From Nitzschia sp. pyKryTriq1 (lineage: Eukaryota > Bacillariophyta > Bacillariophyceae > Bacillariales > Bacillariaceae): 64,000 nt of DNA. How positions within the stretch are numbered: the stretch's first letter is position 1; each line of letters starts with the position of its first letter. The translations under genes and the position numbers were made by a program. The stretch is taken from NCBI GenBank assembly GCA_956465555.1, contig OY101118.1, forward strand, positions 2,439,751 through 2,503,750. The letters run 5' to 3'. The notes beneath the pieces were generated by a model that worked only from the letters and a program-made list of their open reading frames with translations, did no database searches and was not told the DNA's origin. Positions 54,874-64,000 of the stretch are shown here, in pieces.

Positions 54874-55698
54874 CTAGGGTCCCAGAAACACACCAGCGGG
54901 CAAACCATCCATCCACTGTTGTAGCTTGATGCAACGAGTAAACGCCCTGGCATCGTTGCACTTTCCAGGCGCCACCACCGTAAAATAGAGAAACCGAAGA
55001 TGAGCATCACAGATTGCTTGGATGTTCAGGCCATATCGTTGATAATGACCGCTGAAATAGTCGGTCTCGTTGTCTACATTAGATGGCATGTTTGTGCAAC
55101 AAAGCCAACCGTCAATAGCTCCCAGAAACCCATAAAGAAGAGGTCCAGCAGACGAATGCTCCACCCAATCATCCATCCCTCGCTGGATCTCTTCATCGGT
55201 CATTGGAAGTTTTAATTCCAGTTCCGGTGTTGCGATCACCGCATTCAGAAACAAGTCAACAATCCGTTCGGCGGATTTGGTACTCATGCCATAAATATCC
55301 GCGATGGATTTATGGAACTCGCCTCCCAGGAAACGGAGCCCTGCACCAACAACAATTTCCGGAGAAATTGGGTCATTGCCCTCCGTGGAGTTGAGTGACT
55401 TCTGGACGTTGATGGTTACATATTTGCGAAGAAGCTCGACCAACTTATCAAATGACTCTTCAGTCATATGATATCGGCTCTCAAAACCACCAGTGGCACG
55501 GAGCATTGTGACGTGTTCCGACCAATCAATACGGCGATGCCGATATTTTTTCTTTCGCCTCGTCGGCTGCTGTTGTTCATGCTGCAGTTGATTCATGATG
55601 ATAGGGAGATCATCGTCATCATCATCATCAAATACTCCAGAGTATTTGGCAGCATGAATGACACCCTTGCTAAACATTGTCAAGTTGATAATGACCAT
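54874..55698 (-). CDS. PIF/Harbinger-type transposase, C-terminally truncated
   Basis: 274 aa. The Harbinger transposase (HARBI1-like) pattern is clear: helical N-terminus after an Asp run, the FDKLVELLRKYV and VGAGLRFLGGEFHKSIADIYGMS helix-turn-helix region, the first catalytic Asp in LYGFLGAIDGW, NIQAICDAHLRFLYF, and the second Asp in PGKCNDARAF. The frame then ends at FLGP, before the third catalytic Glu and the last 80-100 residues. Upstream (about 55895-55945) GCTGGACG repeats in both orientations resemble a subterminal repeat region, but no matching end exists downstream. So the 3' side of the element is lost and the copy is inactive. Confidence 0.8.
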   Translation of the reverse strand: MVIINLTMFSKGVIHAAKYSGVFDDDDDDDLPIIMNQLQHEQQQPTRRKKKYRHRRIDWSEHVTMLRATGGFESRYHMTEESFDKLVELLRKYVTINVQKSLNSTEGNDPISPEIVVGAGLRFLGGEFHKSIADIYGMSTKSAERIVDLFLNAVIATPELELKLPMTDEEIQRGMDDWVEHSSAGPLLYGFLGAIDGWLCCTNMPSNVDNETDYFSGHYQRYGLNIQAICDAHLRFLYFTVVAPGKCNDARAFTRCIKLQQWMDGLPAGVFLGP

Positions 55699-56910
55699 CG
55701 TGGCAATGCCTTTTATCGTTTCAAAACGGAGAAGGAGAAGATATCTTCTTCTCGCTTCTCACGACGCGACTGTGTGCGACGACCACAACGACGACGAGGA
55801 CTCCTCACGATCCATGTAATCGAAGTAATCATGCAATGGAATTCCGCTGGACAGGACGCCTATTTCGAGCGCATGGTGATAGCGTCCCGCGCAGGGTGTC
55901 CAGCGAAGTGCTGGACGCTGGACGGGATTTGCGCGCTGGACGCTTATTTTCGCCTGATATCTGGGCCTCTTAGCTACTACAGCACGTGTTATCGCGTGAG
56001 TGAGACGAAGAAAATTCATGGCAAAAATTATTTCCGGTGACCCGCGCCCGCGCGATACGGCTTATAGTCCATTGTCGAGCATGCCGTTAAAATGAGTTCC
56101 GCGTTAGTGCGCTGTAGCCCGCCCACCCACCCTTGGATGTTCCTGGTACGTACTGTACCGGCGTACGGTGCGGTACGCTTGTACCGCAGCGGTACAGTAG
56201 GCAAGAACCTGCTGACATCGTCGTCGTCATCATAGTCATTACGGTTCCTGCGTGCATCACCATCCCAAATAAAATCCTTGCACGACAGGTGATGATCGCA
56301 GATGACGCACGACGAAGCTTCCCATTCTCTCGAAGCCGACATGAAATCTCATGATTCATTAAGTAAATACTTGCTCGGACCCCAAGTGCGTATTTTTGTG
56401 TTTTCAGCTGGCAGCATATGGTGGATTTGCGAGAAATTTAGATATTGTACGACCGTCATTCTTACGCTCGAAATGAGGAATGGACGAAGAACATTTTTTT
56501 ACTTATATAACACCACTCAAGTACTTAAGGTTAGTGTTCCTCGGAATACTTCGGAGATCTCACACCAAGTGCATCATTTTGCATCACAGCTTTCGCCGAC
56601 CATATTTTTTTAGCTCTGAATTACAGATAGTCGGGTGCAGTTGGGAGAGACAAAAGTGAAGCCGAAAAGGACTTTTTTGATCGATCTCCAAATCCAGTAG
56701 CGTTTCGGCAACAAAGAACAACCCCAAGAACGCAAATAGATCTAGTCGGAAGAATTGACATTCGGTAGTAGGTGCTAATTGCCATCCAGACGCAGAGGCA
56801 AGGGGCATGCATGGGAGAAGAGTGAGTCTCATAAAATCGTGGATGATTCATCAAACACCCGAAATCCCAATCAATCCTTGCCCGTCAACCCTCTTTGCAA
56901 AACATTAACT
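55699..56910. other. Intergenic region with transposon-end remnants
   Basis: GCTGGACG/CGTCCAGC short repeats (about 55895-55945) probably belong to the Harbinger 5' end. A second copy of the MITE-like end (CCTTGGATGTTCC, 56131-56143) runs directly into GTACC-rich DNA (56143-56200). No gene. Confidence 0.55.
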
Positions 56911-57300
56911 ATGGCCGCTTCAGCAATGTGCAACAACGACAGCTCAGCTGTTGGCTCCCTCCCAGCCACCAATGCTCTGGACCAAGAGCAACGAAAACTC
57001 ATGGTTGTGAAAGAGTTTCGACGGGCAAGTCTCGATAGCAAGCTTTCGCTTGACCTTTTTTCTTTGACTTTTGATGATGAAGTAAATTCTTTCCCCGCTA
57101 TCACGTGGGACGACTCTGACGAGGAATCCGACTCGGACTCGGTCCGCAGTTTGGACTGCTGGAACTCCATTTTGACAAAGAGCGACTCCACGGGTTCCTT
57201 GGGAAAGCGTGGACGAAACGAGTCCGCTTCGCGCCGCCTTGTCCGCTCCAAGAAGATCAAGTCAAATCTTTCTACTCTTGCTCTTGGACTTTCTTTCTAA
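56911..57300 (+). CDS. Small acidic/basic nuclear-type protein, FPxIxW/VRS family, copy C
   Basis: 129 aa from the first true ATG. It shares with the genes at 2889-3299 and 5099-5551 the order FDDEVNS-FPAITW (54-66), an acidic patch (DDSDEESDSDS), a basic patch (KRGRNESASRR) and LVRSKKIKSNLSTLAL (110-125). The N-terminal 50 residues differ, with EQRKLMVVKEFRRASLDSKLSLDLF. It lies 52 kb from the other two and on the opposite strand, so the family is dispersed as well as tandem. Function unknown. Confidence 0.6.
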   Translation: MAASAMCNNDSSAVGSLPATNALDQEQRKLMVVKEFRRASLDSKLSLDLFSLTFDDEVNSFPAITWDDSDEESDSDSVRSLDCWNSILTKSDSTGSLGKRGRNESASRRLVRSKKIKSNLSTLALGLSF

Positions 57301-60160
57301 ACTTTTGTTGATGCGAGTGGTTTCTCAACTGTACAAATTACGAAACCCCGCTCAACCCATATTCTCTACTTGGTGATTACAATCTTTTGCAAACGAGCTC
57401 GGCGTCGCCGGGCAAGGATGTCTCTGTACAAATCAAGATGATCATGCATTGTATATATATGAGCAGATCGCCACAGACATCCCGACCTGAACCCGCCTGA
57501 GCTCCACTGTCTAATGAATTGCGGTTGCATTCAATCAACAATATTATGATTTATGCAATCACATAAAACCCCCTACAAATACCATAAAATATAAAAACAA
57601 TATCGAAGTAAAATAATATATAACAATATCGAAAAAACACAAGCAATACCCGTTGGTACCTCGTAGACCAGAGAGGCTACTGTACTCCTTTGCCGCTGTG
57701 AAAGAGCGACAAATACAAGTCGGGGTGGAAGATGGGCGACTCATGCTTTGTTCTACTAGTAGAGTAGTAGTAGCTACCGTACAGAATTAAGCTCTCTAGT
57801 AGAGTACGAGTAGTAGCTAGATCTACTAGAGAAAATAGTAGAGAGAGGAGTATATCGTCGTAGTGAGGGAAGGAGGTTTCTTTTTTGGATACTGCAGAAA
57901 GTGGGGTCGTGCGGCGGTGGTGTACAGTAGGGTTCCACTGAAAATGTGAGCGCGTGATGTTGGTGATGGATCAAGTTTTTTCTGAATTCGTGGCAGTTCC
58001 GCTCTGCTCCTGTTCTCGTTGTTCGTCCGGCAGAACTCAACGACATGTCTGTGCTGTCTACGAGTACTTGTAGCAGTGCCGCATGCATGATCTGTTGAGA
58101 GATGGCGGTCGGTAGGTGCATCGTGTATGACACATTCAGAGTGCAGTATGGAACTCTGGTGGTGTCTCTTCATTCTGTTCTATCTATCTATCTATCTATC
58201 TGTCTACTAACTGCCCGCGCGTGAGGAAAAGGAGAAAAATTCTCCTTCGCTTCATTCGTGTTTTAGTGCCTTGGCTAATAATTATTATTTATTAGTGGCA
58301 CCTTTCTGCCGCCAGATAAAAATCCGAATGAGAACACGTATATATTTATGGTACGGTAGTCTACGAGCACCGGTATGGTAGCGTACTTGTGAAATAGTGT
58401 CCAATATGCAAATTAGCGTGAAATCGTTTGGGGGCTGGCGGTACGGTACTGGTACCGACCGTACGTGTACAAGTATGTGTTCGCCAGCCCGGAGTAGTAG
58501 GACGCGTACAGCTGGTACAAGACGTCTGGCTGCCCGTCACACCGGTCACACCTTGATTCATCGTTCCCTGATGACGGGCAGACCTTTATCGAGTGTATTG
58601 CCACCATGACTTCGATAACAACAAGAACAACAACAACAACAACAACAACAACAAGATACCCATCATACGGCACCCATTTTGGACACAATACCATTCAGTT
58701 CTTGGAGCCTAAAGGTAGTAGAATCCATCTCAACCCTACTAACATCAACATATCTGCTTGGGGCTTTTTGTTGCCATGTCTGAGCAACAAAACAAGAAGG
58801 CTGTGGCCATCACTCTGCCCATATTGGCAGCGGCGATGACCCGCACTCTGGAGCATCCGGTCATGAACGATATCTTTTACAATACGAGCCACGATGCTTT
58901 TGATGGGTGCACTTGTCAAAGGAAGAGTGCGATTCTCTGCCCTTGCTTGATATCACACTCAGTTCTTCATTTATTTCAAGCGATGGTACAGAAAAGTGGG
59001 AGTTTCATGAAGATTACTTGGATTTTTTGTTTAAAGAAGTCGACAAGAAGTCGACAACCAGCCCTTCGAAACGAGAATCCAAAGTCGTCTCTTTGGTTTC
59101 GGGAGACCGATGACTAGTGAAGAACTAAAGCTAGTCAATGATGCATGAGAAGGTCAGGAATAGTGGGATAAAGAAGCAGCAAAAGAAGTACACAGCAAGA
59201 CACCGACTCCAAAGAAAGCAAAACTGACGGAGTCACCATTTGTCAGGATTTCAACAACGTGCTGTATATTAAATTTGTGTACGATTCTACAAAAAAAGAG
59301 ATGCGAATGTGGCCAGCCATACTGTATGGGTTTAAGGGTATGGCTTTAAGGTGGAGTACTCGCCCCATTTGCTTCCCCACTCTTCGTTCTTCCCCCATGG
59401 GCACAGTCTTCGAGAATCTACTGATCAGACGAATTTTTGGAGAATAATTCAGTCCGCTGGTTCTTGGCTCCGAAGCCACCGGTTCCAACCGACTGCACGA
59501 CATCATGTCAATGCATTGTTTATACAACAACAACAAATCAAGTCGACTATTGAAACCAGTCATCTTTTGCTCCAAAAAGTGAATCTGGCAATAAGGGGAT
59601 TTTGGTAATGTTCTATACTCATGTATGAATATATTTTATGTACTTAACCGCCGTTCGAGGTCCGATCCTCTCCAGGTACAGTAGAGATTGCTGGATGCAC
59701 GGAGACCTGCCAGACTACAGTCGTGTTAGTCAAAGGGCAGGAACAGTACGAGGTATTTCAACAGACCGACAAATTTCCCGGACCGACGCTTCGATAGAAC
59801 GGCGCCTGAGGATTGAGGATGTTGGTTGTGACTTGTGACTTGTGACCGTACCATGTCAGTAACCAGTACTATTACTTGAAGAGTGAGGCATTGGCCACTT
59901 GACTGAAGACTGTAGTTTTAAGAGGTTTTAAGAGGTGAGTCAATGAAAGTGTTGATATTCTGGGGGCTATTCGCTGGGTGTCTTCGGGTCAGGGGGCTGA
60001 GCTCGTCGTCGGACGCCGGCAGGTGAGAAACTTCGAGAATTGCGGATTCTTAAAAGTTCAAAAATTGGATCTTCTCTCTTGACTCTAGACGATTCTAACC
60101 AGACTTCTAACTTGCTTGTCAATATCATTGCAATGTTGTTTTCCTTTCTAAAGTTTCAAA
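57301..60160. other. Long intergenic region, possible gene remnant at 58.6-59.5 kb
   Basis: No supported gene in 2.9 kb. It contains a TAGAGTAG simple-sequence patch (57755-57850), a TCTA microsatellite (58182-58202), GTACC tracts (58345-58480) and an AAC microsatellite (58617-58650). Fragments in two frames (MSEQQNKKAVAITLPILAAAM at 58776, in two pieces; SSDGTEKWEFHEDYLDFLFK further on) could be remains of an unrecognised gene or transposon, but nothing identifies them. Confidence 0.45.
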
Positions 60161-60793
60161 ATGAGCGTCAGCAATAGTGGACGCCGCCTCGTCGGCAAGT
60201 TGGTACCGGATAACTCGGTCTTCCTTCTCTGCGACATCCAGAATCGTTTCCGCCCCCTCACATGGCGAGGAGAAACCGTCATCAACACTGCGCGGTACTT
60301 GACCTCTGTGGCAAAAGCATTGAATATTCCAGTCGTTATTACGCAACAGTACACCAAAGTCTTTGGGGAGACGGTGAAGGATTGTTTTGCCGATCCAAGC
60401 GACATTGCCACATACCCAGTGGTGGAAAAGAAACAATTCTCAATGTGTGTAGATGAGGTCAACAAACAGCTAAATGCATTGAACAGGAATTCAGTGGTTC
60501 TGTTCGGTATCGAAGCACACGTTTGTGTTCAGCAGACATGCTTGGATTTGCTCGAAGAGGGCAAAGAAGTCCATCTGATTCTCGACGCTACCAGCAGCCA
60601 GCAAGCATACGATCGAGAAATCGCTGTACAGCGTATGAGCCAAGCAGGTGCCTTTGTGACAACTGCGCAATCAGCCGCATTTATGCTGATGCGTTCAGCG
60701 GAGCACGAAAACTTCAAGACAGTGAGCAAGCTAACTGTGGAACGCATGAAGCTGCCAAACGAGTTCAACGAAGGCCTGACTGGGAAGCTATAA
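60161..60793 (+). CDS. Isochorismatase-family hydrolase (ISOC1/ISOC2-like)
   Basis: 210 aa, single exon, the normal length for the family. The catalytic triad is in place: Asp25 (FLLCDIQNRF), Lys91 (VEKKQFSM) and Cys122 (EAHVCVQQTCLDLL). The segment VITQQYTKVFG and the C-terminal LQRMSQAGA/TTAQSAAFML block (AVQRMSQAGAFVTTAQSA) match the eukaryotic ISOC subfamily, whose substrates are poorly defined. Members hydrolyse amide or vinyl-ether bonds. No targeting peptide; cytosolic by default. Convergent with BCD1, 120 bp between stops. Confidence 0.92.
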   Translation: MSVSNSGRRLVGKLVPDNSVFLLCDIQNRFRPLTWRGETVINTARYLTSVAKALNIPVVITQQYTKVFGETVKDCFADPSDIATYPVVEKKQFSMCVDEVNKQLNALNRNSVVLFGIEAHVCVQQTCLDLLEEGKEVHLILDATSSQQAYDREIAVQRMSQAGAFVTTAQSAAFMLMRSAEHENFKTVSKLTVERMKLPNEFNEGLTGKL

Positions 60794-60913
60794 GAAAATA
60801 GTTCGAGCCATCTTTCTGTGCAGTATATGTGAAACGAGTACATTTCTAGATACAACCTGAAAGAAACATAACTTTAGCCCGATTTCCATTTTCCTCCACA
60901 GTCATAATTGGGA

Positions 60914-61738
60914 TCAACCATCGCAAGCAGCTGCGTCGTTCTCCTGTAGAACTTCCACCACTTTTTCAGAGCCGGTGGGAAATTCGTCACGAATATCATT
61001 TGGAACGCAATGGATCGTAGGGTGTTCGACTATTGTCATTCCTCTCAGTGCAGTCTTGAGACTATCAGATGGGCCAAGTGCAATGTATTCTGGGTTCTTG
61101 GCTTGACCGGGCAACCGTAAAATAAAGAAGCAGTAATCGCGAGAGGGCATCAAAATATCTTTTTTCTCACAATGCCTCAGCATGTGATCTATAATATTTT
61201 CCTCGTTTTCCGAAATATTAAAGGATGTAGTGATTTTGCTCGGATGGACCACGACCTCCACTTTCCAGGTAATCGAATCTCTGGGTCCACAGTACCAGGA
61301 TGAATTCGATTTATGGCGGACCATCATGGGTGGCATGATTTGGAGAGTGATGCCCCGACGCTCGGCTTGTTGCACCAATCGACGCGACTTCTTGTTCTTA
61401 TTTGATTGGTTTGAAGAAGCTTCGGTGGTTCTCGCTCGTTTTCCATTTCTGGGGATCTGCTCCAAGACTTCTTCGAGGAAAAAGTAATCGCTTCGCATGG
61501 TGCTATCCGTCATTCGGCTCACTGGTACAAACTCACCCCGATTTCTCTTGCCTGAACAGCCCGTCCGCGTCTTGTGGCCTCTGCAGCAGCCCAACGAGCA
61601 GGTCCTGATGAGACACCCCGGGCACTGGTAGACAGGCGTTTTTGATTGACATTCTTCGCACAGCAAACTTTCTTTCGGCGTAGAGGACGAAGACGACGAC
61701 TCCTGGTGCTTGTTGGTGCTACTCGATCCTACTTCCAT
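60914..61738 (-). CDS. BCD1: BCD1-type box C/D snoRNP assembly protein (zf-HIT)
   Basis: 274 aa. A Ser-rich N-terminus precedes a zf-HIT finger (CEEC, CPGC, C, CC, H, C at residues 27-61). This is followed by the conserved BCD1 region SRMTDSTMRSDYFFLEEVLEQI and, further on, LQIMPPMMVRHKSNSSWY and the structured C-terminal domain (ITWKVEVVVHP ... DILMPSRDYCFFILRLPGQAKNPEYIAL). BCD1 (ZNHIT6) is needed to assemble box C/D snoRNPs in the nucleus. The basic KNKKSRR cluster is consistent with that location. Length fits the shorter fungal-type members. Confidence 0.9.
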   Translation of the reverse strand: MEVGSSSTNKHQESSSSSSTPKESLLCEECQSKTPVYQCPGCLIRTCSLGCCRGHKTRTGCSGKRNRGEFVPVSRMTDSTMRSDYFFLEEVLEQIPRNGKRARTTEASSNQSNKNKKSRRLVQQAERRGITLQIMPPMMVRHKSNSSWYCGPRDSITWKVEVVVHPSKITTSFNISENEENIIDHMLRHCEKKDILMPSRDYCFFILRLPGQAKNPEYIALGPSDSLKTALRGMTIVEHPTIHCVPNDIRDEFPTGSEKVVEVLQENDAAACDG

Positions 61739-62775
61739 TTTATGTGCGTGGATTTGTCTAGCTCACAAAGAAATACTTGAGTGGTAAGCTAGCGAAATAA
61801 TGCGCTCTCAGAATGTATCAGCCGCATCGGTGATCTGCTGCCTGATGCTGGGTTTTATTGCAGTCTGTAGTCTCTACTGCTATGGGGACAAGGGAAACTC
61901 GACACTCGACGACGACCAACACCGTACTCGTAATGTACCGGTACCGGTACCGCTACCGGTAGAGTGGTACTTGTACGGTAGTCTATCTTCGTTGGTTCGC
62001 ACGGCAGGTCGCTCCGTTGTCCTTGGTCGCTCCGGCTCGCTCGCAGAACGAAGAAGGACTGATTCGACTTACGCGTGGTGTGCTCGTTATCCTTGGCTCA
62101 TCTGCCGGGTCCCGAGTCCCGAGCGCAGATGATACTCTACGGGTACGACTACGGTACTTGAGTGCTCTACTCTAGGTACTACTAGAGAGTAGTAGAGTAC
62201 TGTAGAGTGAAGTATTCATTCGTCTCGCAATGCAGCGAAAAGGTGCCCTGTCTAAATTAGCTACTACTGTACCTTAACGGTCGAGAGAGCAATGAATTTC
62301 TCAGTAATTGTAGCAAGTGGAGGGGTAATCGTGCATCTTTGGGACTTCCGGACATCTTCTTCGAAAGAGGTGAACCGGCGCAATGGATCAATACAATATC
62401 CAATACTCCGCCTTTTGAAATTTTGAAGCACTGAAACTTCGCATTCTGGTTCTGAATTGTTGCGTGCAAACTGAGTTTAGACCGGCCATTATCGGCCGAG
62501 TTGGAACGATTTTATATGCCCCACTGGCAATGATGATAAATACGAAACTAAGCTTTTTTGCAGTATTTTAACGTGCAGAGTCTAAGTAAAATGTTTGTTT
62601 AATGGCAATTTCGTCGACTATTTCGGCGTCACAAGATTTTGGTGAATTCGTCGAGGGTGCAAACGCCAAAACAAGACTGCTCGAGGTTGTTTCCAGGTCT
62701 TTCGCATCAATCATCGTTCACAAATCTTAAAACACACCAATAACTTTGCAAACAAAACAAGAAATACAGATCAAT
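61739..62775. other. Intergenic region with GTACC tract
   Basis: GTACCGGTACCGG-type sequence at about 61930-61980. The frame at 61800-62132 begins like a signal peptide but runs through this repeat and is not believed. No gene. Confidence 0.5.
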
Positions 62776-63423
62776 ATGAGATTCACACACGTTATACTAC
62801 TTGTTGTCCTGGGCCTCTCAAATGGACAACTGAGAGGATTGTCCAACGAACGATCGGATCTACAAGAGCGAGAGCTCGGCGTTCATGGTACCCCAGACAC
62901 TGGCAAGGGTAAAGGCGGTAAGGGATCAAATAGTTCCAGCTCCAAATCTAAGCTTGGAAAGGGAGGAGCCAGCGATGATGAATCTGGAAAGGGAACACAG
63001 AGTTCCGGCAAGGGCGGAAAGGGAGGTAGCGACGATGATGAGCCGTCGTCTGGAAAAGGCTCTGGCAAGGGCGGAAAAGGAAGTGATGACGAAGAGTCTG
63101 GAAAAGGCACAAAAGGATCAAAGAGCTCAAAGGGTACAAAGATTGAAAAGAAAGGTAAAGGAGATTCAAAAGAAAGTAAGAAGCTCGTGAAGAAGGGTGG
63201 AAGCAGCAAAGGCGGGAAGGGCGGCGACGATTCTGGCAAGGGGGGCAAAGGCAGCAGCAGTGACAGCGGAGACAAAGAAACAAAAGCCTCTGGAAGCGTA
63301 GGAAAAGGTGGAAAAGGAGAGACACAGGACAGCGGAGACAAAGAAACAAAAGCCTCTGGAAGCACAGGGAAAGGCGGAAAAGGAGGGACTCAGGCCGTGG
63401 AAGCCGACGACCCGGGCTTTTAA
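62776..63423 (+). CDS. Silaffin-like secreted Ser/Lys/Gly-rich repeat protein
   Basis: 215 aa from the first ATG. Signal peptide (about 1-17, ending SNG), then a short unique segment (QLRGLSNERSDLQERELG) with RxL-like sites, then a low-complexity body of SGKGGKG units, acidic SDDE patches and a Lys-rich centre (SKESKKLVKKGG). An 18-residue unit with DSGDKETKASGS and GKGGKG occurs twice near the end. I count 36 Ser, 37 Lys and 56 Gly in 215, and no Cys. Silaffins and cingulins are secreted, Ser- and Lys-rich, modified on Lys and phosphorylated on Ser, and act in cell-wall silica formation. This protein fits that composition, but sequence alone cannot prove it; an extracellular-matrix protein is the alternative. 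Confidence 0.7.
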   Translation: MRFTHVILLVVLGLSNGQLRGLSNERSDLQERELGVHGTPDTGKGKGGKGSNSSSSKSKLGKGGASDDESGKGTQSSGKGGKGGSDDDEPSSGKGSGKGGKGSDDEESGKGTKGSKSSKGTKIEKKGKGDSKESKKLVKKGGSSKGGKGGDDSGKGGKGSSSDSGDKETKASGSVGKGGKGETQDSGDKETKASGSTGKGGKGGTQAVEADDPGF

Positions 63424-64000
63424 ACACATATCTTCTCTCATGCATTCACTATCCTTGATCGAAACTTGAAGAGCGTGCTACAAGTTTCCTGTACAATAGA
63501 CTACGGTAAAGTATCATAAATGCCACAAACAACATAAATATCACAGTGGTTTCTCTTACAAGCTGTGACGGGTTACGGAATACATTAGGTCGAGACACCA
63601 AATTTATCGTTTCCGGCGAGCTCAGAATCGAAGCCCTACTACAGCATCTCAGTTCTGGCAAAATGGAGGAAAGCGCATTATTTCGTATTATGTTGTGCGC
63701 TGTCCGACCAGTCGAAATGAATACGATCGAGTGAGTCGTCACTCAGTCTTCATCTCTTTCATCGCATCATCGGCATCCTCGACACAATATGACTCTGACC
63801 ACTCTAATAATACCAGAGATTACCGGTACCTGAATCATCGCTCGCTGCTCTCTGGTAGACTAGTAGTACAAAACCAGTGAGAAATACATTGATTGATGTA
63901 GCTCTTTCGTGTTTTTACTTTGCTACGGGTGCTTCTGATGTGGTATGAAGAATGGTTGACTTATAGTTTAGGTATACCTCTAGTACGCGAATTGTCTCTT
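63424..64000. other. Intergenic region at window end, nothing recognised
   Basis: No domain-bearing frame; the window ends before any further gene is seen. Confidence 0.5.

Noticed and set aside
58606-59117. Two overlapping frames after an AAC microsatellite
   Set aside because: Poly-Thr from the microsatellite and no recognisable domain; possibly remains of a gene, but not supportable.
61800-62132. Frame starting with a signal-peptide-like segment
   Set aside because: Runs through a GTACCGG tract and an Arg/Ser-rich antisense-like stretch; no domain and no supporting context.
62883-63365. Pro/Phe/Leu-rich minus-strand frame of 160 codons
   Set aside because: Exact antisense shadow of the Ser/Lys/Gly repeats in the silaffin-like gene.

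Overview
This window is a gene-dense piece of a diatom nuclear genome, most likely a pennate diatom; I cannot name the species. The evidence: most multi-exon genes have short GT-AG introns (about 70-140 bp). At least seven proteins begin with a signal peptide followed by an aromatic residue in an ASAFAP-like context (for example NA|FAP, FA|FVP, LG|FAP), the plastid-targeting signature of diatoms and other secondary red plastids. There are diatom-type families (DUF6824, helicase-associated repeats, single-pass LRR proteins, a silaffin-like Ser/Lys-rich secreted protein). A TPP riboswitch lies just downstream of the thiC stop codon.

Layout. 1-5.6 kb: a small inverted-repeat element in GTACC-rich DNA, a plastid RlmI-type rRNA methyltransferase, and two paralogous small nuclear-looking proteins. 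6.1-8.1 kb: a DNA transposon with perfect 35-bp terminal inverted repeats carrying a FEN1/XPG-like nuclease fragment and a zinc-finger ORF tail to tail. 9.3-26.6 kb: acetate kinase, a frame-broken MYND protein, a helicase-associated-repeat protein, an LRR membrane protein, a TM9SF nonaspanin, a p24 cargo receptor, a Crypton-like or domesticated protein with two zinc fingers, then a repeat-rich stretch. 26.6-43.8 kb: plastid PNPase and LST8 (divergent), a KR-rich protein, a CRAL-TRIO-like/DUF6824 protein, a protein with a duplicated helical domain, plastid TLDc-like, helicase-associated and LON-domain proteins, a small membrane protein, and a prohibitin-family gene with one in-frame TAG. 44-54.5 kb: a Golgi-type glycosyltransferase, a plastid YbaK/3'-5' exonuclease fusion, tRNA-Val(AAC), thiC with its riboswitch, a folate-receptor-like protein divergent from thiC, and a nucleotide-sugar transporter. 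54.8-64 kb: a truncated PIF/Harbinger transposase, a third member of the small nuclear family, an isochorismatase-like hydrolase, BCD1, and the silaffin-like gene.

How the genes relate. There are no operons; neighbours are mostly unrelated. Loose themes are plastid RNA metabolism (RlmI-like, PNPase, YbaK-exonuclease), plastid thiamine synthesis under riboswitch control, and the early secretory pathway (p24, TM9SF, nucleotide-sugar transporter, glycosyltransferase). GTACC-based palindromic tracts recur in at least fifteen places and essentially only between genes. The strongest candidates for something undescribed are the three-member FPxIxW/VRS protein family, the nuclease-carrying transposon, the YbaK-exonuclease fusion and the duplicated-helix protein.
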